A stretch of DNA of 64,000 nt from Chrysomallon squamiferum (lineage: Eukaryota > Mollusca > Gastropoda > Neomphalida > Peltospiridae): the NCBI GenBank assembly GCA_012295275.1, contig CM022678.1, positions 13,962,759 through 14,026,758 of the forward strand, given 5' to 3'. A model generated the notes under the pieces. The model had not been told where the DNA came from, made no database searches, and worked only from the letters and a program-made list of their open reading frames with translations. Shown here piece by piece: positions 13,401-25,799 of the stretch (within the stretch, counting starts at the first letter, position 1; the number at the start of each line of letters is the position of its first letter). The position numbers and the translations under genes are program-made.

Positions 13401-16400
13401 TTTATTTGACATGTGAACCTGAATTACAAATTGTATTTGCAACTTGGCAAATATTTTGATATAATGGTCTGGCATTCATTATACTGACCTTTCTTTAAAT
13501 TTTATTTATTTCAACAGAATAGAAATACTAACATATCAAGATAGTTTCCTAGGTAAAAGTCCACACTATGACCAAAAGATTTGTTGACATAAATCATTCT
13601 GACTCAACAGGATAAAAAAAAATATACATACTTCAGCCTGTGATGTTAACATAAACAAAATATCAGCACAAAGAATATTAAACAAAAATAGCTAAATTTC
13701 TATCACATGTGTCTGTGAGAAGAGTTATGTAAATTATGAAAATCTAAAATATTTGCCACTGATTTAAATTGTAAAATGTGACTGAAAATTAACAACCTTA
13801 AAATCTCAGTACACTTGACAAGAATAAAACAAAACAAAAAAATGATTCTAATACTTAGTAATAGTTAACATGTAACAGAAATACTGTCATTTTTGTCACA
13901 TACAACTGCTTCTACCAGAGTTGTTTCACAATATGGTTCTGGCTATATGCAAATGGTTCAAATAATTTGAACAGCAAAATATTTTCACATCTCTTTTAGG
14001 ACATAACATCCAGAATATAACCTGCTCAGAAATCATGACCAGAAGCAGAAATCATGCTTTATGAATTTATATATATATTTATATGTGTGGCAAACATCAC
14101 ATGCCTACCAGTAACTTTTCACTCACATTGATGAAATAAGCCAGAAATACATTTGGTTATATTTAATGTGTGTGTTTGTGTATTACAGGAATGTATAAAA
14201 TTTACAAAACAATAACCTATTTTAATCTGACAGCTACATCATTCCATGTCAGTTCAGTCAGTGGGTGTAACATGACCAATTTCAATTTTTATAAAAATTA
14301 ATAGTTTGCATTGATTTACACACACTCAAACAGATATCCAATGCTCAAGTAATATTTTTCCTCAATTGTTTTCTAAATACTCCCTTTCAATATCTCACCC
14401 TTTTGGTCAAAATAGGTGTAGTCACCTGTCTTTAGACCCCCAATATTTCATTACCCTTGAAACAATCCTTGATGTTTTATATATATATATATATTTAAAT
14501 CTAGATATGCTATATTCTTTATAAGTCTGCAAATCAAAGAAAGCATACGTGAGGTAATAAGTATGTTAAAGGCATGTACAATTTAAAATCATCAACTGCA
14601 CGTTTCCTCCAAAGTTCTGGCATACTGTCAAAGTAGCAACATTAATGCATAAAAATGCTTTATACCTCCTAGTCCATGACAATACTGAAAGAAAACACAC
14701 CAAATATCCACTACAAAATCAAAAAATATATTTTTTGGTGTTGCCCAATTCCTTCTGCTTTTATAGAACTTCTAATGTTTCATGCCAAATACCTGATAGT
14801 TTTGACTGGTCTATATGTACTGATACTACAGTTAACACTCATAAGCATGATCAACATTAATAGAATAATCCTCAGAACAGCATTTCATGTTTATGAGTGA
14901 TCGAGCTAGTAAATGTATAAATGTAAAAAATTAACAAGATCATGGTCTTCCCACCATAACTGTGATAAGCTTTTTTGTCCACATGATAATTTTTCTCCAC
15001 CACTCTGATAACATATGTGTTTGATATTTTGACTACTGATAAGGACATATTACTGACATTTATTTTTATTTTTTATTTTTCTCATCAGCAGAAACATGTC
15101 TGTTAAATATGAATAATTTTTTTCAGAACTACTTAAAAGTATTATTGATCAATTTATATTTACAGACTAAATATAAAATACCATGTGTGAGGTCACAAGC
15201 CTAATGTGGTCAAACTGAATATTATTAGTTAGCCATTACAAATTCAGTATTGTTTCTAAGCTTATAAATTTGTATTTATTTATTTTTTTTATATTAAAGC
15301 AAAATAACACTAAATTCACATAAATAAAATGTATAATTTTTTGTTTATATATATATATATATTTTTATTTTTCATATTCAGTCTCAAGATTCCTTTGTAA
15401 CCAGTCCTCCACAAGATTACAGTGACATGCAGTCCAGTAGTTATGATGCAGACTATATATCAGATATCAGTCAAAAAATGCAAATTCCTGATAGAATTTC
15501 AATGGATGGGATTACTGACCTACGTGGAGGTCAGAATCGACAGACGTCTCACATGATGGTACCTGATAGAATACTAGTAGCAGGTTGGTAATATATTAAC
15601 ATTGAGTGATTGGTGTAAAAAAAAAATAATTAACTTGAAATGGTAGATATACAAACACGTATATTCATGACTATGATCAGATTGTGGCTGAAGGATTAGA
15701 GCACAGGAATGATGCTGATAGGTCCCTGCATCCTCATATCATAAAATCAAACTAATATAATCATTATTATAGTTTTGCTGTTCCTTGAAACAACAAAAAA
15801 TTATCTGACAAACAAGGACTGTGATTAAAAATAAGGGAAGAGTGTGATGAATCACAGATTCCTGCACCTTTCCATTTTCCATCCCAGTCAGTTTACTAGA
15901 ATATTAATTTTTTTATCAAAGTCTTTGTGAATGTTTTTCCTCTGCCATTTTCAGTATACATGCAATGCAGTGTAACTGATTCTACGACAAAGCAGCTAAA
16001 AATGCAATTAAGACAAATATCATAATGTTTTATTATTTTCAGGTGATGAAAAACACATAGGTTTAAAAGGTGGTTTGCAGTCATTGGATTTCAGCAGTGT
16101 AGTTCCTTCACCTGATTCCATGTCTTATGTGGGTCTGATAACGCCACCTCGCACTCTAACCCTTGAAGAGAGATTTCCTGTAGTGGAAGAACCAGAGATT
16201 TCCATTTCAACAGAAATGCCTCAAAAACGTGAATCTAATGGGTGAGATTTTTCTTTAAAGTATTAAATAAATTAAGAGATAAGACTACAACTGGATGAAT
16301 TGACATATGGATTTTGTTAGATTATAACAACAGTAAATGTTTGGTTTTGGTTTTATATGCCATTTGGATGCATTGAATCAAAAATTAAAGCATTTACATA

Positions 16401-19179
16401 GCAAGTACGTACAGTGATCCTGTCTGTGTGCTAGCTAGAATAATATTTAAATGTTAACACTGACTGAAGTTCTCACAAATATTTATTTTGATCACTTATA
16501 AAAAATGTAATCCAATTTTGCAAACACTCTGAATGGCAATGATGTGTCAATCACAATGAATATGAATGCATACATTAACATGTTTGCTTGATATTTTGAT
16601 AATTACAATATTAGATAATCTCTTGTTTATTTAAGAGGAATTTGTTATACAGAATATAATCACTTTCTTTCATTTTAAGTATGGATGGCTTTGATTAAAT
16701 TGGAGTAAACTATTTCTGACAAATACTTAATGTCTCTCTGCAGCCGATGTTGGTCGAAGCTGTTAAAAGTTCAGATTTTGTCCATTTTCCTCCACTTCCA
16801 ATTCCCTTCTATAAAACCTACCACAAAAAACAAATACATGGACATAAAGGTCATTACGTGCTCTTTTAAATGGTGTTTTTGTTTTTGTTGAACGTTAAAT
16901 CAGTTCTTTGTACAAGAAAGTTAAACGCTGTGGGGTAAACGTAGTTCGGCGCCCGTGGACAGGAATTAACAGTGTGGAGTAAAAAGTCCTAAAATTGGGT
17001 CGCTCTACAAACACCTGGCTTGTTTTCATCAAAATGGCTTCAATGTTATTTTTAGCACAGCAGGGAGGTGTCAAAGTTCAATCTTTCTAACCGTGTGCAT
17101 GTCTTCGCTGGCAATCGCTTATATCAAAAGTTGTGTCCAAAAATGTACTTTTTCATGCCATCAAATCAGTTTTGAAAAAAAGGCTGAAAATAAAACCTAT
17201 GTTCACGGGATCAAATGAAAGTTCATTCAATTACCTTTCAAACAATGTGCGACGTGCATTCTTTGGCGAAAAGAAGCTCCACGTTTAAAAGTAGCACGTG
17301 CTTAGCGAAATTGCCATTAAGTTACATTTTCTACTGACCGAAATCGCCGTAGATGTTATGCACAACTAGAATGGACTGGCGCTGTTTAAAATGATTATAT
17401 TTGTATGTTGTTTATATTTTAATAACTTGTTGGCTGTATGTTTTTCTTCAGTGTTCCTACTTTTAGCGTATACATTATAGCACGTGCGTAGCGGAATCGC
17501 CGTAAATTATTTCAAACCTAGTCAAATCGCCGTAGATTTGTATGTGCAACTAAAAAGAATTGGCGCTATTTAAATGATTAAATTTCTGTGTTGATCCTAT
17601 TTTTTGTAACTTGTAGGATGCATGTTTTATTATATGTTATGAATTTTACTGAATATAATATGAATACGTTCTGAAATAAAGGAATTAACATTGGTTTGCC
17701 GATAACTTCCGTTCTAAAGCAGTCGATTATTTTGCTTTCAAAATTGTTGTGATAAACGGCAATTAAAAATCATAAACATAACAAACTGTACTACGTAATA
17801 GAACAATGTATTCAGAGGTATTGATGGAATGCTGAATAAAAAACCAAACACATTCCTTTTATTAAAATATAAATCCATAAATTAAAGAGTTTTAAAACAT
17901 TAATTCTGCTTGTTCATAAGCTCTATCAGACACATTTCCAACAATGGTCAGATAGTACATAACTGTTGTTTGCTGTCAAATCACAGCAAGTACAAAGCCA
18001 AGAAAATTATTTTATGTCTGCTTCATATGACAGACATATCACTCCTGTGTTTTTAATTGCCACTAGTCCAGTGATTACATAAATTTTATTGCTCCTAATT
18101 AATACCTGCAACACCTTTCTGGAGTAGACTCTAAGGATCAGCAGAGTTTATGTATTGCAGAGGATTATAGTTAAACATCAAATGCTTGTAGTCATTTTAA
18201 GTAACATTTATATATATATATATCACAGTATTTTAACTTATTACTACTAATTATTTAATAGAGTGAAAATTCAAGCTGCTTATGTCAATAAAGTTGTGCT
18301 GTTCTGTGTAAACTGAACAAATAAAATTTTGTATGGGCTTGTCAGGGAGAACATATTTTTTTATTAGAAATGTTAGATTCAGGTATGTCATTTGAAAGAA
18401 CTTGATAGGTCGAATATTTCAAATAAGACAAAATCTGAAACCACAGTGTCCATTTGCATTTTAGTCAGTCTGCCGTGCGTCATTTTGAAGATTTTGGCAT
18501 GTTTAGCATGTTATTGTGAACACACATACAAACATACAGGTCTGATAAAAATTGAGCTCATTTAGCAAGTTGGTCCTATCACTTGTTGATTTTCATTCGT
18601 TCGTGTCAATTACTTCTGAAGCTATAGTTAGCTCTTTCTGCAAATTAGCCAAAATATGGCTGAAAACTGACCAAATACCTGTCGTACTGATTTGCATATA
18701 TCTTTTGAACTGCTGGAGATGTCATAATTTTTTGTGTGTTTTGTTTCTTTTTGCTACAGCTTTCATTATGTGCTAATTTTTGTGCATATTATATGAAATT
18801 AAAGTCAGAAGAAATTGGCTTGCTGGTACCTACTCTGTCACTCGTATAGGTTATAAAAGATTGTCTTTGATTACATCTCTCTTTCTGCTTTGGAATCAAT
18901 CTGTGTATGTATCTTTTTGCATAATAATACAACATTATTTACTCATGCAGGCTAGCTCCAGTGCCATACACGCCAGGAATTTCACCCAATGACATGGTGT
19001 TGTTAAATGAGGAAGATGAGACAACTCTGCTGAGAACACAAGTAGCTAAAATTACACGTCGCCTGACTGTGATGGAGCAAGAGAACCAACGCAGAGCAAA
19101 CAGAGAGCTTTTCTTGTACCCAGCCATATTTGGATATTTTGTTTTAAAAGTTTTCTGGTGGTTTTTTAGAAGGAGATAA
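10488..19179 (+). CDS. MFF: mitochondrial fission factor (MFF), complete
   Basis: Four exons join cleanly: 10488-10511, 15382-15583, 16043-16241 and 18951-19179, giving 217 residues and a stop, with GT donors and AG acceptors in consistent phase. MFF is a tail-anchored outer mitochondrial and peroxisomal membrane protein that recruits the dynamin-related GTPase DRP1 for fission. Two N-terminal repeat motifs are visible: ISQKMQIPDRI (residues 37-47) and HMMVPDRILVAG (65-76), followed by TPPRTLTL (109-116), which aligns with TPPRVLTL of vertebrate MFF. Residues about 164-195 form a heptad-rich coiled coil (LRTQVAKITRRLTVMEQE), and 196-214 form the hydrophobic tail anchor ending in three arginines. 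The length matches the shorter vertebrate isoforms; the variable middle is brief. Intron 1 is 4.9 kb and intron 3 is 2.7 kb. Confidence 0.93.
10571..10608. repeat. 38-bp perfect palindrome built from ACT/AGT triplets
   Basis: The stretch reads the same on both strands over 38 bases and is made of TAC/TAG triplets around repeated ACTAGT cores. It lies 60 bp after the first MFF exon, in intron 1. It could extrude as a cruciform or hairpin; it may equally be a by-product of triplet slippage. Confidence 0.85.
17285..17640 (+). repeat. imperfect direct duplication with CpG-containing unit in MFF intron 3
   Basis: Two diverged copies of a ~180-bp unit follow each other. Shared landmarks: 'tagcacgtgc' (17292 and 17479), 'aaatcgccgtaga' (17340 and 17523), 'tggcgctgttta' versus 'tggcgctattta', and an 'aacttgt..g.atg' tail. 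The surrounding 16.8-17.7 kb keeps noticeably more CpG than the rest of the intron. No coding potential was seen. It may be part of an unidentified non-autonomous transposon. Confidence 0.6.
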
Positions 19180-22100
19180 ATTTGGTGGAGGAAAAAAAAA
19201 AATTCAAAATTTATATATGGTATACAGATACAAGTCAAAAATCCTTTAACCAAAATGTTTAGGACAGGAAGAAATTTGGATCATAGAATTTCTTTTTCAT
19301 TTTGGAATCCAAGGATATATATCCAGATAATAGGAACCATGTCAAACACTAATTATTTGTACTTCATTTACAGCTTAAGCAAATAGTTAAGGATTTTCAA
19401 TATAATTTTTAATAACTTAGTGCATCAAATAATGTTTGTGTATGCAAAATGGTCCAAAAACTGGAATTTATACCATTCATTCTGCTCAGAAAACAATCCA
19501 GATTTTGAAATTTCAGATAAGAGATCCTTAACCAGCATTAAATAATTAAAAAACCCACAAAAATACAACATGATTTAAGTTAAAATATAACATTTTTATA
19601 GTACTTTTGATATAATTAAATTTGGTTTATCAATGTTTCCATAAGTTTCTGTTAGTAACCTACTTATGATTTTGATGATCCATCAGTAAAACAAATTGTT
19701 GATTACAAAATTCATTAACATAAATTAATACTGGGTGTAATATAATAATTTAAAAAAAATAGGAAATCTTGTAAAAAATCCTATTTTTGTATTCTTATTC
19801 AATTGCAGATTGTTTTTTATGGATAGTAAAATTAATGCAATATCTTTAAAGAGAATGGAAAAGAAAGGTAGTAAATATGAGTTAGTTTTATGACTTGCAA
19901 TTTAAATAAAACTAAAATTAATGTGATGGATAAAACATTTCTGAAAAGACTTCACATTCCTAATATTAAAAAAGATATTGAGATTAAAATATGAAGAAAA
20001 AACAATAATATAAAACACATTAGGAAGTATTACTGAAATAACATTCTAATACAGAATTTCTGAAAAATATAAAACTAATAAAAACATTATATTTTTAAAA
20101 CGTCTGAAATAACTGACATACAAATGTTTTTTTTGCAATGAAAAAACATACAAATATAAATTTTATTAGTGTTTACTTTTTGAAATATACCGGTATTAAA
20201 TTCATTTTTTTAATAGTGAGGATATGTTTGAAATGGCACACAGCAACTTTAGTCTTCTTTTTAATCACAGTAGTAACAAAGCTTTAGATATTATACGTAT
20301 AACATTACAGAACGTATTTGATTCATAGTTTTACCATTTAAAAATATTTTCAAGCTTTAACAGAACTAAAGTATTTACTGAAATGTTAGGAATGGGCAAG
20401 GTATGAAAGTGTAAAATTAGACCAATGCTACTTTGTGATAATTTTTTGATGATATTGCAAAAATAAATCTAATAATGCTTTTTGATTTTTTATTTTTATT
20501 TTTTATAAATCATCTTAAGGATTTTATAGAACGATTGACAAAATACTCTGACCCATAATATCTATAAAATGTTTTGCAATATTGAAAGAGAAGAAGTATA
20601 CATGAAGATTAGGAAATATTTTTGGAAACCTTAATGTCATACAGTTTTTAATTAAAAAAAACCCCAACAAAAAACCAAAAATGTATATGTATATAATATA
20701 TATATATAAAAAAGTCACAAAATTTTTAACTGTTAAACATATTTGCATCTTAGTATACAACCTTAAGTTTGGTTTTTATAATAAAGGCATTCTTTTAAAA
20801 TTTTATATGTCTTAAGCAGTCTAAGATGTCATTCAACTCTTGATACATGAATATTTTTTTTTTTTGTCTTTTACACCTGTGTCCCAATAGCTGAATTTAA
20901 AATATTTACATATGATGCAAAAGAATGTAACAATTTCTAAAAATAATGTCTTTAGCAGTTTAGGCAATGGTAATGTTCAACTCATGAACCAGTTTTTCAG
21001 GTTCTCACCAAAAAGCTTTTATACTTGAAATTAAAACCTGCAACACAGCACCACAAATTATGTCCCTTAATATCACCATTTTGCAAACTATTTTTACACT
21101 CTTTGCTATTCATGTTATTGTTTTGCTATATTTCGAAGAACTTCTCGTAAGATTTGTTGCTGGTAACCATTCTCAAACATTTGTGTTAGATTGTTGTCAA
21201 AATTGATTTCTGCCTAATGTGCCCAGTGGCTTTGCTGTCATATCATCAAAATAATCTTTGTGCCCATTAGGAAGTCGGAACCAGCACAGTCAAAAAAAAA
21301 AAAAAAAACATGTTTCTCTCTCTCTCTCTCTATATATATACTAGATTGATAAGACTTCAGCAAAAAGATTGTTAACATTCAGATATTATTGTGCCAATGT
21401 ATAAAGGATAAAAAAAGGTCCATCTGCAGAAATGTATTTAGGGGAATGCAATCAATGGCCCAAAATTTCAGCGTTGACAGGATGCTTGGGAACCTGTCAC
21501 CAACCCAAGCATTTTAAAAATCTAGTATGCCTGAGATACATTTTCATGCATTCTGGGAAGTAAAATTGAAATGTTTCTTTATGCAAAATATATTAAATTT
21601 TATACAGAAATGAAATCTGTTTTATTTCTATAATGTACACAAGTTTATTCACTAATTCATGTGCTCATACATGAGTTGATCTCATTTACATTACAGATGT
21701 ACAGACAAATGTATGTACACACAGACAAGAATAACAGTAGGTTATACTGAAACACAAACATTTGTGGGGACATAAAATAGGGAAATAGTATGTTGTCATT
21801 TTGGTCACCATATTGTTGGACAGCAGCCAATTTGACATGCTTCTGTTGCCTACTGATAATTTAAAATATCATTACATTGTGATCTATGATTGGGACTTGG
21901 ACATGTAGCATAAAGCATGCAATTTTAGTGAAATATAACCATGACGGTCAGCAGAAGCTTGTTGCAAATGGCATGACAAGTTGGCAAGGTAGATAATGAA
22001 GTTGGTGTCTGTCAGAAAGGATCCATTGAAAAAATTAATGACATTGGATAACATTTCTTCTTCAAGTTTTTTGTTTGTATAAAAGAACCTATGCGTCTTG

Positions 22101-22689
22101 TCAAAACCGGGCAACAAGTGAAGGTCACTTATTTGGGAGATGATGTACATATGACATGTTGGTGGCATCAATTTTTGTGTTAAAGGCTGGGTTACTTTGG
22201 CACTATCTGAGTCGTATCGATGTTATTTCAGTATATGGTAAACAGGATCAAACCTTAAAAAAAAATCTTGCAGATAACAGGACAACAATATTCTGAGTTG
22301 AAATTTATACTTTTAAGCAACTTTGATAAAAAGAAGTACAAGTCACTGAATATAAATTTATACATTTTTTAATTCTTTTTACAAACTTTTCCCACCTGGT
22401 ATTTTAATTATTAATAATTTCTTATTAGTCATTATATTATTAACAAATTGTTAATAATACAATTAGCAATGTTGACCCAAAAAGTAAATGAAATTTAGAG
22501 ATAGAATTTATTTTCTTCGTAGTTTTTATTTGTTTACATACCATGTTACTATGAATATGTAGATCAGAAATAGAATGGGTGACATTGCCACACCATCATG
22601 TATTCACTTTTGATTCAGATATGAGTTAGGGGAAACTGAGAACTAATGAGTAATTTTTTTTAGATATTTGGCCATTTCATACAAACCTT
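19180..22689. other. MFF 3' flank and intergenic AT-rich DNA; no confident gene
   Basis: The first part is probably MFF 3' untranslated sequence; no polyadenylation site can be chosen among several AATAAA matches. On the minus strand there are coding-like scraps: a 95-codon frame at 21884-22171 (HRFFYTNKKLEEEMLSNVI), and, near 21120-21210, FDNNLTQMFENGYQQQILRE with a frameshifted partner just upstream. I do not recognise either family. They could be a decayed gene or chance. A TC/TA microsatellite lies at 21315-21341. Confidence 0.35.
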
Positions 22690-23124
22690 GATAGCCGTTG
22701 ACTGAAAAAACAATTGATGCTTATAGAGACATACATTGCTCTCAATTTCTATATAGTTTGATAGGTTGTCTTCAACAACATTATGTAACAGGGTCTCTGA
22801 TGGCTCATCTATCACATCTAAAATTATCAAATGTATTGAGTTCTGTTTTACTTAAAATGAGATCTGTAACAGGACTCACTATTGATTTCTATTTTACCAA
22901 CATTGATCATTATAATTGTGACGCTATTCTGTTCTACTATCTAACCATGACCATATGAATGGTCACTGTATGATAGTCACAGTACTCTCTTCTGTTCTTC
23001 CTACAATGACCACCGATATTGAATTTTATTCTACCAACATTGACGTGTATAATATTCTCACTATTGACTTCTATATTGCGTACATTGCTCATTATGACTG
23101 TCACGGTATTTCCTCCTTTTAGAT
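22690..23124 (+). repeat. diverged ~50-bp minisatellite, left block
   Basis: Repeated phrases 'attgacttctattctaccaaca' (diverged), 'ttgacc..tataatggtcac' and 'atgaatggtcactgtatgatagtcacagta' recur at about 50-bp spacing with many substitutions. The block stops exactly at the hAT insertion and resumes on its other side. Short frames here are repeat artefacts. Confidence 0.75.
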
Positions 23125-24759
23125 CGTGATTCTCAAACGCCGTGTCGCGACACACAAGTGTGTCGCGAAACTTTGTGACGAACACCCGAAAACACGGACA
23201 ATGTGCATAAATCTCGGTTTCATGTTCTACTAATAAGCCTTGGAGGAAGGAACTTCCTTTCTCCAATGAATATGCACACATTCAAAGTCTACCGATCAGT
23301 GGCGGCCAGCAACTGAGACGTCAGTGTGATAGGTTGTGTGTGCGCGTGCGTAATGCCGATTGCCGAATTAACTTCGCTGTGTTTTAAATTATTGTCATTC
23401 TTAAACACTTATTAGTAAAGAGATGTAGCTAACTAGGTGTATTTAGTTAAGAAATTATGCAAGTTAGAACAGACTTTGCAAATCTGTCGTCACGGCAAAT
23501 CTGTTCAGTTAACAGTGTTTACTATTTACTTACTTCGAACTCAATCGTACTACACACTCAATTTTGACCTCTAAATTACAGATGAATTTAAACTAAATTA
23601 GCTTGTGACTAATCATAACTAGAACTGAACGCTGTTTTCTGTGCTTGCATATTTTTCAATTTGTTTAGCTCAGAATCAGTGTTGTTCACGTACTTTCAAA
23701 CTATTGTTTTTAGCTCGCAATACTTGAGTTAAATCATATGGTGAATTAATTAAATAAGGATATTCAATTTTTGTTATTGCATTGGTAGAATAAAGGTTAA
23801 TTTTTACCATATATTTCAGAAGGTGATTGAGTATAAAAAATTTGAACACTACTTAATGTTCCAGTTTGACACAGGAGGTTGACCGTTGACACACGGATCA
23901 GTTTAACACTGCCTGTTGTTTACTGTTATTGGTTAGAGTACGCGCGTGTTAATTGCTTATGAATACCCCTTCACAATGGATACATTTGTTAAAAGGAAGG
24001 ATGTTAGTGAGGTTGAGACAGAACATATAATGAAGCCCACAAAATCCAGCACAAAAAAGGCAAACGTTCACCATAATAGACGGTATTTAAAGTTTGGAGT
24101 TTCTTGGTCAGGAGATGTTGCTCAACCATGTCCATTATGTATAGTTTGTGGTGAAGAAATGGCCAATGAATCCATGGTACCAAATAAAACACTACTTTCC
24201 GTCGCTGAACACTGAAAAGTACGACTGGGTTCGTAATCCTTTTGTAGATGTTCCTTCTAATATTGGGTTTAAATTATGCGAAGAAGAATTGGCTACCATT
24301 TCAAGTGACCGCAGTCTTAAAATAAAGCATTCTGACGTAGATATCGACACATTTTGGATTTCAATACAAAAGGAATTTCCCGCATTAGCTGAAAAAGCCC
24401 TATTAGTTCTTTTACAATTCTCTACTTCTTATTTGTGTGAGGGCTTTTCAACCTTAAATAATATAAAAAATAAGAAGAGAGAAAGACTACGTTCCACTGA
24501 AGAAAAAATGAGCGTTTGCTTATCGCACATACGACCAAATATTCAAGAAGTCATAAGACAACACCAGGCACAAGTTTCACACTAGGTAAGTGGCAACTCT
24601 GGGATACTAACATAATAAACTGTATCAGACAAGTCCATATATGTATTTATTAATTTATTTTACGATTTCATCATATAATATTTAAAATTATTACTGTGTC
24701 GCGACAGTTTCATGCGCTCGTAGGTATGTCGAGAGTAAAAAAAAGGTTGAGAAACACTG
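23125..24759 (+). mobile_element. internally deleted hAT element with near-intact target duplications
   Basis: The right end GGTTGAGAAACACTG is the complement of a typical Charlie-like hAT terminus, and the left end CGTGATTCTCAAAC matches it with one base missing. Subterminal 'tgtcgcgaca' motifs occur at both ends. The flanks TTTTAGAT (23117-23124) and TTTTAGAC (24760-24767) agree at 7 of 8 bases, the expected 8-bp target duplication. At 1635 bp the element has lost most of the transposase, so it is non-autonomous. It interrupts the minisatellite, so it inserted after that array formed. Confidence 0.88.
23976..24585 (+). pseudogene. hAT (ZBED/SCAND3-like) transposase, ends only
   Basis: The N-terminal part starts at 23976 (MDTFVKRKDVSE) and carries a BED-type zinc-finger half (PLCIVCGEEMANESMVP, CxxC). 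After about 70 codons it runs into a deletion with frame change near 24190. From there a second frame to 24585 encodes the C-terminal dimerisation region: YDWVRNPF, DIDTFWISIQKEFPALAEKA, LLQFSTSYLCEGFSTL, KKRERLRS, RPNIQEVIRQHQAQVSH and stop. The order and motifs match the ZBED5/SCAND3-type hAT transposases. The whole catalytic core, several hundred residues, is missing. The two retained ends are well preserved, suggesting a fairly recent deletion copy. Confidence 0.85.
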
Positions 24760-24767
24760 TTTTAGAC

Positions 24768-25765
24768 CAACCATCATCATATCAATGGTCACTGTTTGAT
24801 GGTCACAGTAATGGGTTCTATTCTACCGACACTGACCATTTTAACAGTCACAGTATTGACTTACGTTACACATACAATGACCTCTAAAAGAATCACAGGT
24901 ATTGACTTCTGTTCTACCATCAATGACGTCTATAAAGGTGTTAGTATTGACTTACATTCTTCCTATACTGACAACTATAATGGTCACAGTGTATAATAGT
25001 CTCATTATTGACTTCTATTTTACCTACATTCATCACCATAACCGACACACTATTCTCTTCTATTATACCAACCATGACCACATAATGGTCACTGAATGAT
25101 AGTCACAGTACTGACTTATATTCTAGCTACAACGACCCCTAAAATTACCACAGTTATTGACTTTCATTCTACCTACAATGATATGTATAACGGTCTCAGT
25201 ATTGACTTCTCTCCTACCTGCGTTGAGTACAATAATGTTAATCGGTATTCTGTTGTATTACGCCTTTATAAACACTTGTAATGGTCACTGTTTGATGGTC
25301 ACAGTATTGACTTGTGTTACACCTACAGTGACCACTAAAAGAATCACAGGTATTTTCTGTTCTACCAACAATGCCGTCTACAAAAGGTCTTAGTATTGAC
25401 TTCTATTCTTCCTACACTGACAGCTATAATGGTCATAGTATTGACGTTTGTTACACCAAAGATTATCAAATGTATTGAGTTCTGTTTTACCTACAGTGAG
25501 ATGCCTAATATTTTCTCACTATTCGCTTCTATTTCACCTACATTGTTCACGTTAATTGTCACTCTATTCTCTTCTATTATAGCAGCCATGACCATATTAA
25601 TGGTCACTTTTATTCTGCCTACAATGACCTCTATAATTATCATAGGTATTGAATTTCATTCAAACCAACAGTGACGTCTATAAAGGTCTGAGTATTGATT
25701 TCTATTCTTCGTACCTCTGACAACTATAGTGGTCACCGTGATGACGTCTATTACAACTAAGATTA
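24768..25765 (+). repeat. diverged ~50-bp minisatellite, right block, with longer-range order
   Basis: It continues the left block. A typical unit is 'attgacttctattctacc' + 'tacaatgacc' + 'tctataatggtcacagt'. A longer landmark, 'aatggtcactg.ttgatggtcacagta', recurs at about 24785, 25083, 25279 and (partly) 25596, showing a higher-order grouping of several basic units. Overlapping short frames such as those at 24796, 25157 and 25396 translate the repeat and are not genes. Confidence 0.8.
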
Positions 25766-25799
25766 CAAACGCATTTAAACCTATTTGTTGTCTACACAC

